Virus record (IMG/VR): IMGVR_UViG_3300028908_000022
Span: 1-33,907 of that record
Length of the DNA: 33,907 bases
Direction: 5' to 3' (one strand)
Source of the DNA: a virus
The notes under the pieces are model-generated. The model saw only the letters and a list, made by a program, of their open reading frames with translations, was not told the origin of the DNA and made no database searches. The stretch's first letter is position 1. Each line of letters starts with the position of its first letter. The translations under genes and the position numbers were made by a program. Positions 21,908-30,365 of this stretch are shown piece by piece.

Positions 21908-24644
21908 GGGTGATGAGGAAGCTGTCAAAGGGCTTGCAGAGGATATTGCCTGGATTGCTGGGCCTTATGCTATTGGGAAACTAGCTGCTCCGATTCTCCG
22001 GCCCATCTCCAGGGCTTGGCGTCCAATCGGAACGGCGATATGGGAGAAGGCTTTCCTTGAGCCTTGGAAGAAGGTCGAGCTGACCAAAGTCGGAAAGGTT
22101 CTCACTCCAGCGAAGACAATCGTCGAGCACCACGCCCCGGAAGCTACTAAGCTTCTGGAGACCTATGAGCGCGGGGTTGGCACAGGGCGGAGATTAGGTC
22201 TAGAAGTCGCCGAAAAGGTCAAACAGCTGCCATTGAAGGAGCAACTGAGGCTGCTGTCTGCGTTGAGAGGACGGATTCCAATTGAAGAGCTGGACGAGCC
22301 GGCAAGGGAAATAGCAGGAAAGCTTCTCAGCTACGGTGAAAAAACAGAGATCCCGAAACTAGCGTCAACCGTCATTCGGGAAAAGCTTAAAGTCCTGACA
22401 CCAAGAATTGCTCCGGTCTCCGAGCGGGGACAGAAGCGTGTCATAAAGGCAATTGACGACATCGGACAAGCAATTCTCCAGAAGCCGATATCAGACCTCA
22501 AAGGCGACGAACTATACAAAGCCCTTAGAACGATAGCAGAACACCCTCATACACCGGAACCGTACAGGAAGCTCGCAAGGAAGCTTTATGAGACACACCA
22601 GGCATTTTACAACCTTTCAGCCAAAACCGTCCGTGAAACAGAAGAAGCTATCCTCTTCAACAAGATCGCGCAGAACCCGAAATTCGTTTCCGATGTCCCG
22701 AAGCCTGGATTCCGGAAACCCAGAAACCCTGTTTGGGTCAGGTCGAAGAATCTCTCCAAATTGTACGTCGCTGAGCCAATAGCGAATGCCATCGACGACA
22801 TACATAACGCAAAGCGTTACGTGAAGGGGACATTCGGGGAAATCATCGATAAAATCGACGAATATTTCATGGTCCCCTGGAAAACGGGAAAGGTCATTCT
22901 TTCTCCGCCAACGCACTTCCGGAACATCATGACAAATATGATGCTCAACGACATTGGCGGGCTCCCGTTTCATAGAGTGGACTTCTACGCTCGAGCCCTG
23001 CGCGAAATGCTACGAAACTCCGAGAAGTTTCAAGAGTTCTCGAAACTTACCGGTCTCGGCTTCAGTTTCGCCAAGGCCGAAGTCGGAGAAGCGGTCTCAA
23101 AGGTGTTCAGCCGGGTCCCCAAAAACCGATGGGATGTCCTGCTCCAGAAGTACTACAAGTTCGCGAAGCCATTCATGCACGCCTACGGAGCTGAAGAAAC
23201 CTGGGCAAAGTTCGCGAAGTTCCTATGGAACTTGGAGAAAGGGAAAATGCGCCCGGAGGAGGCTGCAAAAGACGCCCTGAAGTGGACATTAGACTACCGC
23301 CAGGTGTCGCCTGCAGTCCGTGTCCTCCGCTCAACTGCCTGGCCCTTCGCCACGTTCACCTTCAAAGTCGCACCGGTAATCCTCGAAGCTTCGGTCAAAA
23401 ACCCGGCTAGAGTAGCCAAGTGGGTCATCCTTCCGTGGTGGATCCAGCAGGTGGCTCTCCATCGGTTAAGGGACTTAACCGAAGCGGAGTGGGAGCAGAT
23501 AAAGGAGAATATGCCGGAATACATCCGGCAAGGTTATATGGTCCTGCTTCCCTGGCGGGATGCAAAGGGTCGCCTCCAGCTTCTCGACTTCACCTATGTA
23601 CTCCCGCTCTGGAGTGACATTACCGAAGGCACGACCAATCCGTTCCGCTTCGCCGGCCAAAACCCGTTGCTCTCGATCTATTCCGCCCTGCGGCATAATC
23701 AGACCTTCACCGGAGCCCCGATCTGGCTCGAAACTGATCCCCCGATCACCAAGCTCCAGAAAGTCCTCCAATACGTGTGGCAGGAGCTAGCGCCAGGAAT
23801 CCTTCCTGGCGGAAGCACCTTCAGACACCTAACAGAACCGATTGCTGGTGGGCCCAGGGCAAAGACCCCAGGACAAGCCCTAGCTTACTTTTTCGGTGCA
23901 AAAACGGTCCCGGTCGACCTTCCTCGGTGGGCTACAGCTAAACGGATAAAGGTATCTGAAGCCGAACGGCAGATCCGTGCCCAGATGCGGAAGGACCTGC
24001 TGAACGCGAAAACCCGTGCCGACGTGCAGCGTATTTACAAGCAGACAGCCGAGCGCCTGGAGAAACTGCGCAAAATGCGGGAGGCCAAACCTTCTGCTAG
24101 ATTTTCGATGGACTTCGTTCTTCGGAAAATTTTAGAGAATGAAGGAGGCCTCAAGCCAGTACGGCTTGGAGACAAGGCTGGCTTAACGATTGGTGGGATA
24201 ACCCAGCGATGGCACCCAAAAGAGGTAAAGGAGCTGGCAAAACTCTTGGCGAAAGGGGACAGAAAGGGAGCTGAGTCCGTAGTGCTCTCGGTTTACAGGG
24301 AACATTACCTAAAACCAATTCTCAGAACAGGAGTGCGGAATCTGGCCATAATCGGCTTTCTGACCGACGCAGCCGTGAATATGAACCCCAGTAGAGCGAA
24401 GGCCCTGCTCCGTAGAGCCACCGGGGCCTCTTCAACGAAAGAAGCTGCAAAAATAGCTAACGAATCCCCAGAAGCCGTCCTGAAAAACCTTCTTGAGGAG
24501 AGGCTCCGCTATTACCGGAGCCTCCCTGATTATAAGAGGTTCGGTCGAGGCTGGGAGAATAGATCAAAGAAGGCTTACAAAGACTTCAGCTCACTTCTTT
24601 CCAGTTACTTCCCGTCTTCGCCTCAATCGGAAACTCGCCGATGA
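21753..24644 (+). CDS. Large ejection protein with C-terminal GH108 muramidase domain
   Basis: This 963-residue protein is the largest virion gene. The first ~780 residues are mostly helical with a SPPTHFRNIMTNMMLN segment (about 385-400) and a Trp-rich hydrophobic patch (WVILPWWIQQVAL, about 555-567), typical of phage DNA-ejection proteins. Residues about 787-945 match the GH108 muramidase fold: LRKILENEGG (catalytic Glu in ENEGG), LTIGGITQ, YREHYLKP, LTDAAVNMNPSRAKALL and GWENRSKKAY. It should cut peptidoglycan during DNA entry. AAGGAG lies about 11 bases before the ATG. Its last 59 bases overlap the convergent polymerase gene. Confidence 0.78.
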   Translation: MNLQETLSKLFSGERSTPQKRDRDRDILDKAQEFILGPYLGHPVETARRIAKGDEEAVKGLAEDIAWIAGPYAIGKLAAPILRPISRAWRPIGTAIWEKAFLEPWKKVELTKVGKVLTPAKTIVEHHAPEATKLLETYERGVGTGRRLGLEVAEKVKQLPLKEQLRLLSALRGRIPIEELDEPAREIAGKLLSYGEKTEIPKLASTVIREKLKVLTPRIAPVSERGQKRVIKAIDDIGQAILQKPISDLKGDELYKALRTIAEHPHTPEPYRKLARKLYETHQAFYNLSAKTVRETEEAILFNKIAQNPKFVSDVPKPGFRKPRNPVWVRSKNLSKLYVAEPIANAIDDIHNAKRYVKGTFGEIIDKIDEYFMVPWKTGKVILSPPTHFRNIMTNMMLNDIGGLPFHRVDFYARALREMLRNSEKFQEFSKLTGLGFSFAKAEVGEAVSKVFSRVPKNRWDVLLQKYYKFAKPFMHAYGAEETWAKFAKFLWNLEKGKMRPEEAAKDALKWTLDYRQVSPAVRVLRSTAWPFATFTFKVAPVILEASVKNPARVAKWVILPWWIQQVALHRLRDLTEAEWEQIKENMPEYIRQGYMVLLPWRDAKGRLQLLDFTYVLPLWSDITEGTTNPFRFAGQNPLLSIYSALRHNQTFTGAPIWLETDPPITKLQKVLQYVWQELAPGILPGGSTFRHLTEPIAGGPRAKTPGQALAYFFGAKTVPVDLPRWATAKRIKVSEAERQIRAQMRKDLLNAKTRADVQRIYKQTAERLEKLRKMREAKPSARFSMDFVLRKILENEGGLKPVRLGDKAGLTIGGITQRWHPKEVKELAKLLAKGDRKGAESVVLSVYREHYLKPILRTGVRNLAIIGFLTDAAVNMNPSRAKALLRRATGASSTKEAAKIANESPEAVLKNLLEERLRYYRSLPDYKRFGRGWENRSKKAYKDFSSLLSSYFPSSPQSETRR
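24500..24524. terminator. Hairpin near the convergence of the two arms
   Basis: GAGGCTCCG (24500-24508) and CGGAGCCTC (24516-24524) form a perfect 9-bp stem with a 7-base loop. It lies within the 3' end of the ejection gene and about 60 bp past the polymerase stop for leftward transcripts. No T-run follows on either strand, so a role as a terminator or RNA-end stabiliser is uncertain. Confidence 0.4.
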
Positions 24645-26808
24645 ACGGACAGGCGTTACGGGCTAGCTCCTCGAATTCGTCTCTGGGCACGTTCGGGTCA
24701 TCGAATACCAGCTGGTCATGGACCTGCATAATGATGTTCCAACCTCTCCGGTAGCATAATTGGACAGCCCTTAACGCTACACAAGCCGCAGTAGACTGAA
24801 TCGGGTAATTCAGGGCCTGCGTCGGCTTCTCGACGTACCGCCTAAGGCCGAATGGAGTCTCGAGATAGCCCTTGTCCGCTGCTTCCTTTATCCTCCGCTC
24901 CTTCCACTCCTTTAATCTCGGGAACCTCCGCTCGAGTGACGCCTGGAAGATCTCCGCTTCCTTAACGGTTATTCCCAACCTACGGGCTAAGCCCGTAGGT
25001 GTTTGCCCGTAAACGTAACCAAAGACAACCGTCTTGGCCTGCCTTCTCGCAACCTCCCGGCCGAGGTTTCTGGAGATCTCCTGCCGGACCTCCTCATGAA
25101 CATCAGCTTTCGCCAGGGTCTCCTGCAATTCGTAATCATCAGCATCGTAAGCCAGGGCCCAAAGCTCCATCCGATCGTAATCCCCTGCAAGCGTGCACAG
25201 GACGAAATCCCGCATCCACTTCGGGATCTGCTGCATATTCGGCTCCTTACAGCTCCAGCGCCCTGTCCCCGTGCCATCGGTCACCCAATTCGGGTGCAGC
25301 TTCCCGTCCGACTTGATCAACACAGGGAGTTTCTTGAGGAAGTTCTTCTTTATCTGGTCCAGTTCCCTAAATTCAGCTAGCTTAGCCAACTCCTCGCAAT
25401 CCGGATACCTCTCTCGTAGCCAGGCGAGTGCCTCCTTGTCCAGGCTTCTCCCCTTGCCCGGAGCCGATTTTAGCTTCAATTTCCCGAAAAACAGCTCCGT
25501 CAGCTGTTTGTGGCTCCTCGGGTTAACGCCCATCTTCCGGAAAAACTCCGCAACCTCTTCGAGTTTGGGAGTTATCTCCTCCGAGATCTGCTCCAATCTT
25601 CCCTCGTCAACCCTAATTCCCCGCAACTTCATTTGAACAGCGATGTACTGGAGCTCCAGCACCCACTCCTCAAGCGTCTGTCCCCAGGGAAGTTTCTTCC
25701 GTGGCACGTAAAAATCCTGGGCCTTTGCAATCTTCAATAGAATCGAAGCATCGAGAGCGTTATACAAAGCAAGGTCCTCGGATGAGAGACTTCCCACAGC
25801 AACCTTTCCCCCGAGACGAAACTCGTCTTTGTATTGCCGGACGAACGTATATAAACCTTGGAGGAAAGCCAGGTCCTTTCTCGGAGCGTCCGTGTGGATT
25901 AGCCACAAAGCCAGTTTCGTATCTCTTGCCACCGGAGCCGTTTTCACTCCGGCCCGCTCGAGGAAGGACATATCGAATTGAGCGTTCTGAATAACAACTT
26001 TCTTCGAAGCAAAGAGCCTCGAAAGACCGTCCTTCACGGACTCATCTTCCATGAGACTCCTCGAAAGGAAAACAGCTACCGTTTGGTCCGCCCGGTCCTT
26101 GAAAGCAAACGAACATCCGATAACCCTGGCTTCCGGGTCGAACGGATCCACCACGTCGTCGTCACTCATACCCTTCGCCGTTTCTATATCGAGCCCAACA
26201 AACCCGGACGAGTTCCTCGCAGCTTCGATCCACAAAACAGCTTCGTTCCGGCTGCCCGGCATGACGAGTTGATCGAACGCAGGCTCGAACCTGAAACCCC
26301 GCTCGAGCCACTTACGCAAACGCAGTGAGAACCACCGGAAATAAGGGATCCACTCCCTCTTCCTCAAGACCATAGCCGGATGGGGCATGGGATAATAGAT
26401 CACCCCATCCTTCTCGACCGGAATCGGGCCATTCCTCTTGAACGTCGTATTCAGAAGCGTCCTTATTGCGACGTCTCCGAGCAGAACCACGCACTCCCAG
26501 CTCCGCTGGTTGAACACCTCCATGAAGTTCGCCCGGCAAGCCTCGACCTCGACCTTCTTCGGATCCCGATTCCCCGGCGGCTTGCACAACACGACATTGG
26601 TCACCCACGGCCTCAGCCACTTGGTCCCTTTGAAAACGTTTTCCCAGTTCCACCGCAGGAATTTGCCCGAAGTACCGACAAACGGCTTCCCCATGACCTT
26701 CTCCGTCCCTCCGGGAGCCTCACCAACGACCAAAATGTCGCAAGTACCTCTCTCCGGTTCAATATGGGGTCCCGGCCCCAGCTGACACATCGCGCATTCT
26801 CTCTCCAT
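24586..26808 (-). CDS. Family A DNA polymerase fused to an N-terminal family 4 uracil-DNA glycosylase
   Basis: This 740-residue replicative polymerase begins with a UDG domain (about 5-175): Fe-S ligands C5, C8, C75 and C91, motif GEAPGGTE (29-36), NVVLCKPPGNRDP and HPA (143-145). A 3'-5' exonuclease follows with D207/E209, N275/D279 and Y349/D353. The polymerase has motif A D543-Y544 (DYDRMELW), motif B R588-K592-F596-Y600 and motif C VHDQ (696-699), where most relatives have VHDE. F596 corresponds to the Taq F667 position, which discriminates against dideoxynucleotides. The start at 26808 has a strong GAGGAGG site and shares a TGATG junction with the upstream gene. Confidence 0.93.
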   Translation of the reverse strand: MERECAMCQLGPGPHIEPERGTCDILVVGEAPGGTEKVMGKPFVGTSGKFLRWNWENVFKGTKWLRPWVTNVVLCKPPGNRDPKKVEVEACRANFMEVFNQRSWECVVLLGDVAIRTLLNTTFKRNGPIPVEKDGVIYYPMPHPAMVLRKREWIPYFRWFSLRLRKWLERGFRFEPAFDQLVMPGSRNEAVLWIEAARNSSGFVGLDIETAKGMSDDDVVDPFDPEARVIGCSFAFKDRADQTVAVFLSRSLMEDESVKDGLSRLFASKKVVIQNAQFDMSFLERAGVKTAPVARDTKLALWLIHTDAPRKDLAFLQGLYTFVRQYKDEFRLGGKVAVGSLSSEDLALYNALDASILLKIAKAQDFYVPRKKLPWGQTLEEWVLELQYIAVQMKLRGIRVDEGRLEQISEEITPKLEEVAEFFRKMGVNPRSHKQLTELFFGKLKLKSAPGKGRSLDKEALAWLRERYPDCEELAKLAEFRELDQIKKNFLKKLPVLIKSDGKLHPNWVTDGTGTGRWSCKEPNMQQIPKWMRDFVLCTLAGDYDRMELWALAYDADDYELQETLAKADVHEEVRQEISRNLGREVARRQAKTVVFGYVYGQTPTGLARRLGITVKEAEIFQASLERRFPRLKEWKERRIKEAADKGYLETPFGLRRYVEKPTQALNYPIQSTAACVALRAVQLCYRRGWNIIMQVHDQLVFDDPNVPRDEFEELARNACPFIGEFPIEAKTGSNWKEVS
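24978..25000. other. Strong hairpin inside the polymerase gene
   Basis: ACCTACGGGC (24978-24987) and GCCCGTAGGT (24991-25000) form a perfect 10-bp stem with a three-base TAA loop. It lies in the coding sequence just after polymerase motif B (codons for TPTGLARRLG). There is no T-run. It may be a chance outcome of codon choice or a translational pause/processing site. Confidence 0.4.
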
Positions 26809-27182
26809 CACACTTCCTCCTCCTCTTTTATGAACCTCTCGATGATTCCTCGTGTTGCGAGCAAAACCGCCCGCGAGGACGGCTTGTTCCCGTCCTCCCT
26901 GATATTCACCGCATCTATAACCATCGTCAGGACGCGAGGGACTATATGCAACAAGCAGCCCCTGCCGCATCGTAGGGGACAAATCCTGCACTGGACAGAA
27001 AGTTTCTCATTCTCCCGACAAACGTCCGCGAACAGGTTGACGAGAACTCTCAGGGCCCTGAGAGTCGATCTCAGCGTCAGCCTCTTGAGCTCGAGCGACT
27101 TCTGTTTCCGCAGCTGCACGAGCTCGGAATATATTGCGTCCCGACAACGGCTTATTTTTGCTTCTAGTTCGTAGATCCCCAC
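26808..27182 (-). CDS. Small protein with a tight four-cysteine cluster
   Basis: This 124-residue protein starts with GTG at 27182, supported by AAGGAGG 8 bases upstream; the upstream ATG at 27254 lies inside the nuclease gene. A basic, heptad-like helix (residues 1-55) precedes the cluster C-x2-C-x3-C-x3-C (CRICPLRCGRGC), then more helices and an acidic tail. Such a tight cluster could bind zinc or an Fe-S centre. It is coupled to the nuclease (19-base overlap) and the polymerase (TGATG), so a replication accessory role is plausible. The family is not recognised. Confidence 0.7.
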   Translation of the reverse strand: MGIYELEAKISRCRDAIYSELVQLRKQKSLELKRLTLRSTLRALRVLVNLFADVCRENEKLSVQCRICPLRCGRGCLLHIVPRVLTMVIDAVNIREDGNKPSSRAVLLATRGIIERFIKEEEEV

Positions 27183-28057
27183 CGTATTTCCCTCCTTATG
27201 TCCTCCGGTAACTCTGCAAGAAAACTCTTCGTTATATGTTCCTCCGGATCCCACTCCTCAAAGAGAAGCAATGCTTCTCTTTGCTGGTAGCGGCAAAGCT
27301 CGAAAACCTCGCAGCGGGTTCCGTAAAACCCGAAGCAAGACGTAAGATTCCTTGGAGCCCGTCCCTGCTCGATTCCACGCGCAATGTCCGCAGCCAGGTT
27401 AACCGTTTCCCACACGACCTCTAGAGGACAGCCACCGGGGAGCTCGTTGTAGCCAAGCGGAATTGGCTCGACAATAAACTCCGGGCTTCTTTTCCGCTTG
27501 ACGTACACGGTTGCCAGAACACCAGCAATCGGTTTTGATAACATCCGCTTCAGGAGCGCGGTATAAAACAACAGCTGGAAATTCCCGTTATAAGCCCTGT
27601 CAAGTAGGCTTCCCGGAGCCCTAGAAGTCGTCTTGAATTCTACCAGCCACGGCTGGCCACCGCGCATCATCACTGCATCCGCCCGGCCGAGGAGCTCGAT
27701 CCCGCCGTCCAAATGAACCCTCAACGGAAGCTCCACCGTGAGCGGTTCGAAACCGAGTTCCCTGAACCTCCGCTCCGGCCACAGCTCGACCATCCTGCGC
27801 ACAACGTCCTTTGCTTCTTCGTCCAGTCCATCTCCCAGAACAGAAACAATCCTCTGCCCTACGTCCTTCTTTTTTCTCTCGCCCCACTCCGCTGTCGCCG
27901 GATGCAAAAACAGCGCATGGATCACATGCGCCAGGCTACCTACCCTCAACGGAGTTGGCACATCCGTCTTCCGGAGCCTGTCCCAGTAAAGTACCTTGGC
28001 CCTGTAAGGACAGGCCAACAGATCACCTATCTTCGACGTCCACAGTTTGAGTTTCAT
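27164..28057 (-). CDS. RecB/Cas4-like PD-(D/E)XK nuclease with Fe-S cysteines
   Basis: This 297-residue predicted exonuclease acts in DNA recombination or end processing. Motifs: H44 (VGSLAH), D127 (GRADAV), E140-F-K142 (VEFKTT), Q161-x3-Y165 (QLLFY). One N-terminal Cys (C16) and three C-terminal Cys (C241, C249, C255) match the Fe-S cluster of AddB/Cas4-type nucleases. The start at 28057 has GGAGGGG directly upstream and overlaps the DUF3987-like stop (ATGA). Its neighbours are the DUF3987-like ATPase and polymerase, so it likely works with the Sak4/DUF669 pair upstream. Confidence 0.87.
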   Translation of the reverse strand: MKLKLWTSKIGDLLACPYRAKVLYWDRLRKTDVPTPLRVGSLAHVIHALFLHPATAEWGERKKKDVGQRIVSVLGDGLDEEAKDVVRRMVELWPERRFRELGFEPLTVELPLRVHLDGGIELLGRADAVMMRGGQPWLVEFKTTSRAPGSLLDRAYNGNFQLLFYTALLKRMLSKPIAGVLATVYVKRKRSPEFIVEPIPLGYNELPGGCPLEVVWETVNLAADIARGIEQGRAPRNLTSCFGFYGTRCEVFELCRYQQREALLLFEEWDPEEHITKSFLAELPEDIRREIRWGSTN

Positions 28058-29253
28058 GGTCCCCTCCATATAATACGGATTTCCTTTCCTTCGCCCCTGC
28101 ACGAGACCTTCGGGTGCTGCAGCACCCAGGACACCGTTTTCTCGATATCCTGTATCGACCCCGCGAAGGGCGCAAGCTCCTGGAACACCTGCGTCTTCGT
28201 TATCTCACCACGCTCCTCCAAGAGACCGAGCAGATGGTAAAACCCCCGCATTCGCGGATGCGAGGCAAAGGTTCTTATCTCGATCCTTATCCTCTTCCAC
28301 AGGGACAACACGAAGCTCCGTGCCGCTTCGAAGTGCCCAACCGTCACAGTTCCTTCGTTACCCTCCATCACCGCGAACAGCAGGGCTATTCGCAACACGT
28401 GCTCCGGAATCCTCTGCATGTACGCTTCCTCTACTTCCGTCTCGGGCCACTCGAGGTTCTCGTACCAGTCAACGAATTTCTCGAGGGCCTTTTTCTCCAT
28501 CCGGAACTCCCCCTGCATCGAGCAAACACGTTTTACCTCTGGCAACAACTCCTCTTCCCACCATTTCCGGTCCACCGGAGGCGGTATGGCCACACGCTTC
28601 TTCCACTCTCGTGGAAGAAAGCCGAGCAAGAACCTCGGGAGAAATCCGCCCTTCACCGCTTCAGGAGGGAGCTGCGCCATTAACGTTAGTGGCACCCCAG
28701 CGCCTATTACAGACAGGCAAACATTCTGCAAGACCTCCCGTCCACGGCCCACAGTTGTCGCGATGAACTTGTCCGGGCAGTCGTATAAATCCGTCAGCAG
28801 AGGAACCAGCCCAGCGGTGTACTGCTGTTTGTTGCTTATCAGCACATCGAACTCCCTGCTGATTATGAGCGCCTCCGCGTTTCGGCCCGTACCTTCGATG
28901 TGTATTGAAGGACCGACCTGCCGCGTCGAAGCAGCCAGAAAGCTAACGAGCGCTTCTGCGGTTAGCTTCCCGGAGAATATCTCCGGCGCGCACTCCGCTT
29001 CCTCAAGCGCCTTCACGGCCAGTCTGATGGCCGTGCTTTTCTTGGCCCTTCCAGAGGGGCCCAGTAACAAGATCCATGGATTCGGAAACAGCGGAGGAAG
29101 ATATATATCGGACCGTTCTAGCCATACCTTTCTTCCTATCCCTGCGCCGAGCGCCGCCAGAAAAGCCAATCTAAGAAAAAGGGGATGGGTTTCCCCATCC
29201 CCTAGCTTCCGCTCCCATACTTCAAGCAGGGTTGGTACACCGGATAAGTTCAT
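28054..29253 (-). CDS. DUF3987-like ATPase, putative replicative helicase/primase factor
   Basis: This 399-residue protein has a P-loop variant GPSGRAKKST (65-74) preceded by a hydrophobic strand (WILLL), and a Walker B/sensor-like stretch ALIISREFDVLI followed by LLTDLYDCP. These match the DUF3987 ATPases common in phage replication modules, often with a helicase-like role. The C-terminal 80 residues (FYHLLGLLEERGEITKTQVFQEL) look like a winged helix. GGAGGAG lies upstream of the ATG. A strong terminator-like hairpin lies inside its first 80 bases. No separate DnaB-type helicase or primase is seen, so it may fill that role. Confidence 0.72.
   Translation of the reverse strand: MNLSGVPTLLEVWERKLGDGETHPLFLRLAFLAALGAGIGRKVWLERSDIYLPPLFPNPWILLLGPSGRAKKSTAIRLAVKALEEAECAPEIFSGKLTAEALVSFLAASTRQVGPSIHIEGTGRNAEALIISREFDVLISNKQQYTAGLVPLLTDLYDCPDKFIATTVGRGREVLQNVCLSVIGAGVPLTLMAQLPPEAVKGGFLPRFLLGFLPREWKKRVAIPPPVDRKWWEEELLPEVKRVCSMQGEFRMEKKALEKFVDWYENLEWPETEVEEAYMQRIPEHVLRIALLFAVMEGNEGTVTVGHFEAARSFVLSLWKRIRIEIRTFASHPRMRGFYHLLGLLEERGEITKTQVFQELAPFAGSIQDIEKTVSWVLQHPKVSCRGEGKEIRIIWRGP
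29176..29202 (-). terminator. Intrinsic terminator inside the 5' end of the DUF3987-like gene
   Basis: Read on the minus strand, GGGGATGGG (29202-29194) and CCCATCCCC (29189-29181) form a perfect 9-bp GC-rich stem with a GAAA loop, followed directly by TTTTT (29180-29176). It starts about 50 bases inside the coding region. This fits an intrinsic terminator or attenuator that would reduce transcription of the ATPase, nuclease and polymerase relative to the upstream SSB and RecA-like genes unless translation keeps it open. Confidence 0.75.
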
Positions 29254-29626
29254 CCCGCTCCTCCGGAGTCAACATCCGCCACTCTTTGATTAGCCGCTTT
29301 GCCGTGCTTTGACCGCAACGACAGAATATGCGAACGAGGTATACGGAGCCTTCATCGAAGGCCTTCCTGATTTCCTCCGGAGGACCGGTTACGGTTCCGT
29401 CAAGGAACCGCTCCTTTAGCGAGTAAGTCCTCGCTCGACCACCAGGGCGTCGGGGTTTCACTCCAGCCCGTTTTAGAATGGCGTAGATTGTACTCCGGGA
29501 AACCCCGAGCTGAGAGGATATATTAGAAACCGGCACACCCTCCTCGTATAACCGGATTACTGCCTCCGGCACGGAGGCATACCCGAGGAGGGCCGCTTTC
29601 TCGAGAGCTCTGAGGTTAATTCCCAT
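29222..29626 (-). CDS. Helix-turn-helix protein of the replication operon
   Basis: This 134-residue protein starts at ATG 29626 behind GGGGAGG; a longer upstream frame lies inside the Sak4 gene. Residues about 22-55 form an HTH (YEEGVPVSNISSQLGVSRST then IYAILKRAG) of the resolvase/sigma-4-like kind, followed by a Pro/Arg-rich linker. A second helical region near residues 100-125 (CRCGQSTAKRLIKEW) looks like another HTH. A DNA-binding regulator or replication initiator is plausible. It overlaps the ATPase gene by 32 bases. Confidence 0.75.
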   Translation of the reverse strand: MGINLRALEKAALLGYASVPEAVIRLYEEGVPVSNISSQLGVSRSTIYAILKRAGVKPRRPGGRARTYSLKERFLDGTVTGPPEEIRKAFDEGSVYLVRIFCRCGQSTAKRLIKEWRMLTPEERDELIRCTNPA

Positions 29627-30362
29627 CTTTTTCCTCCCCTTCTCCCAGGATTGGCGTGAACCCATCCCAGCTCGGGCCCGTAAGGTCAATGACCTTCGGC
29701 AACCTTCCAGTCCGATCTTTGGCGACGAATGTCTCGTCTCCGTCTACGTAGGCTTTGTATTTCGTTAATCGTTGACCTTTGGAGTCGTAACCCGAGCTGG
29801 GGACGAACCGGGCTACGATGTCACAGTACTGGGGCAGCGCTCTCCCCAGCTGACCCACTAGATCCGGAACACGAGTCATCTGTCCCGTAAGCTCGTCCTT
29901 CTCGTACGATTCCAGGGCGGTGAAAATCGTTGTGGAGGGTAGGTCTGCAAGCGTCTGAATTAATCGGCGGGTTCGGGCCTGAAGCAATCGATAATCGTCG
30001 ATTCGAAGGGCCTCCCGTGGCGTGCCTCTGAGCATGTCCTGGGCGATATAGGCCTGCAGGTGTGTCAGAGAGTCAACTACAATCGTCCTGTATTCACCTT
30101 TTTCAACGGCTGTTCTGATTTCCCTCTCTACCTCCAGGAAATCGCTCCAGGACCGGAGGACGACGATGTCCGGGCGAGCTTCCTCAGGAAGCTGAACAAG
30201 CGTTTGCGCACCGCCGAAAGGTCCGGGATCGCAAGCCAGTAAGAGGGTCGGTCGCTGGGGCCAGCCTCCGGCAATGAGGGACTTCCCAGCACCGGATTGG
30301 CCGTAGAAGCACAGAGTTAGATATTTCAGGGCACCATCTAGCTGGATCTTCTTTACCTTCAT
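29616..30362 (-). CDS. Sak4-like RecA-family ATPase
   Basis: This 248-residue protein is a RecA-core ATPase of the Sak4/AAA_24 type, which acts in phage single-strand annealing and recombination. Walker A is GQSGAGKS (21-28), Walker B TIVVDSLTHL (about 93-102), and a conserved region LLQARTRRLIQTLADLP follows. AAGGAGGAG lies upstream of the ATG. It is adjacent to the DUF669-like ssDNA-binding gene, the usual partner of Sak4, and overlaps the HTH gene by 11 bases. Confidence 0.88.
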   Translation of the reverse strand: MKVKKIQLDGALKYLTLCFYGQSGAGKSLIAGGWPQRPTLLLACDPGPFGGAQTLVQLPEEARPDIVVLRSWSDFLEVEREIRTAVEKGEYRTIVVDSLTHLQAYIAQDMLRGTPREALRIDDYRLLQARTRRLIQTLADLPSTTIFTALESYEKDELTGQMTRVPDLVGQLGRALPQYCDIVARFVPSSGYDSKGQRLTKYKAYVDGDETFVAKDRTGRLPKVIDLTGPSWDGFTPILGEGEEKDGN

Positions 30363-30365
30363 TAC

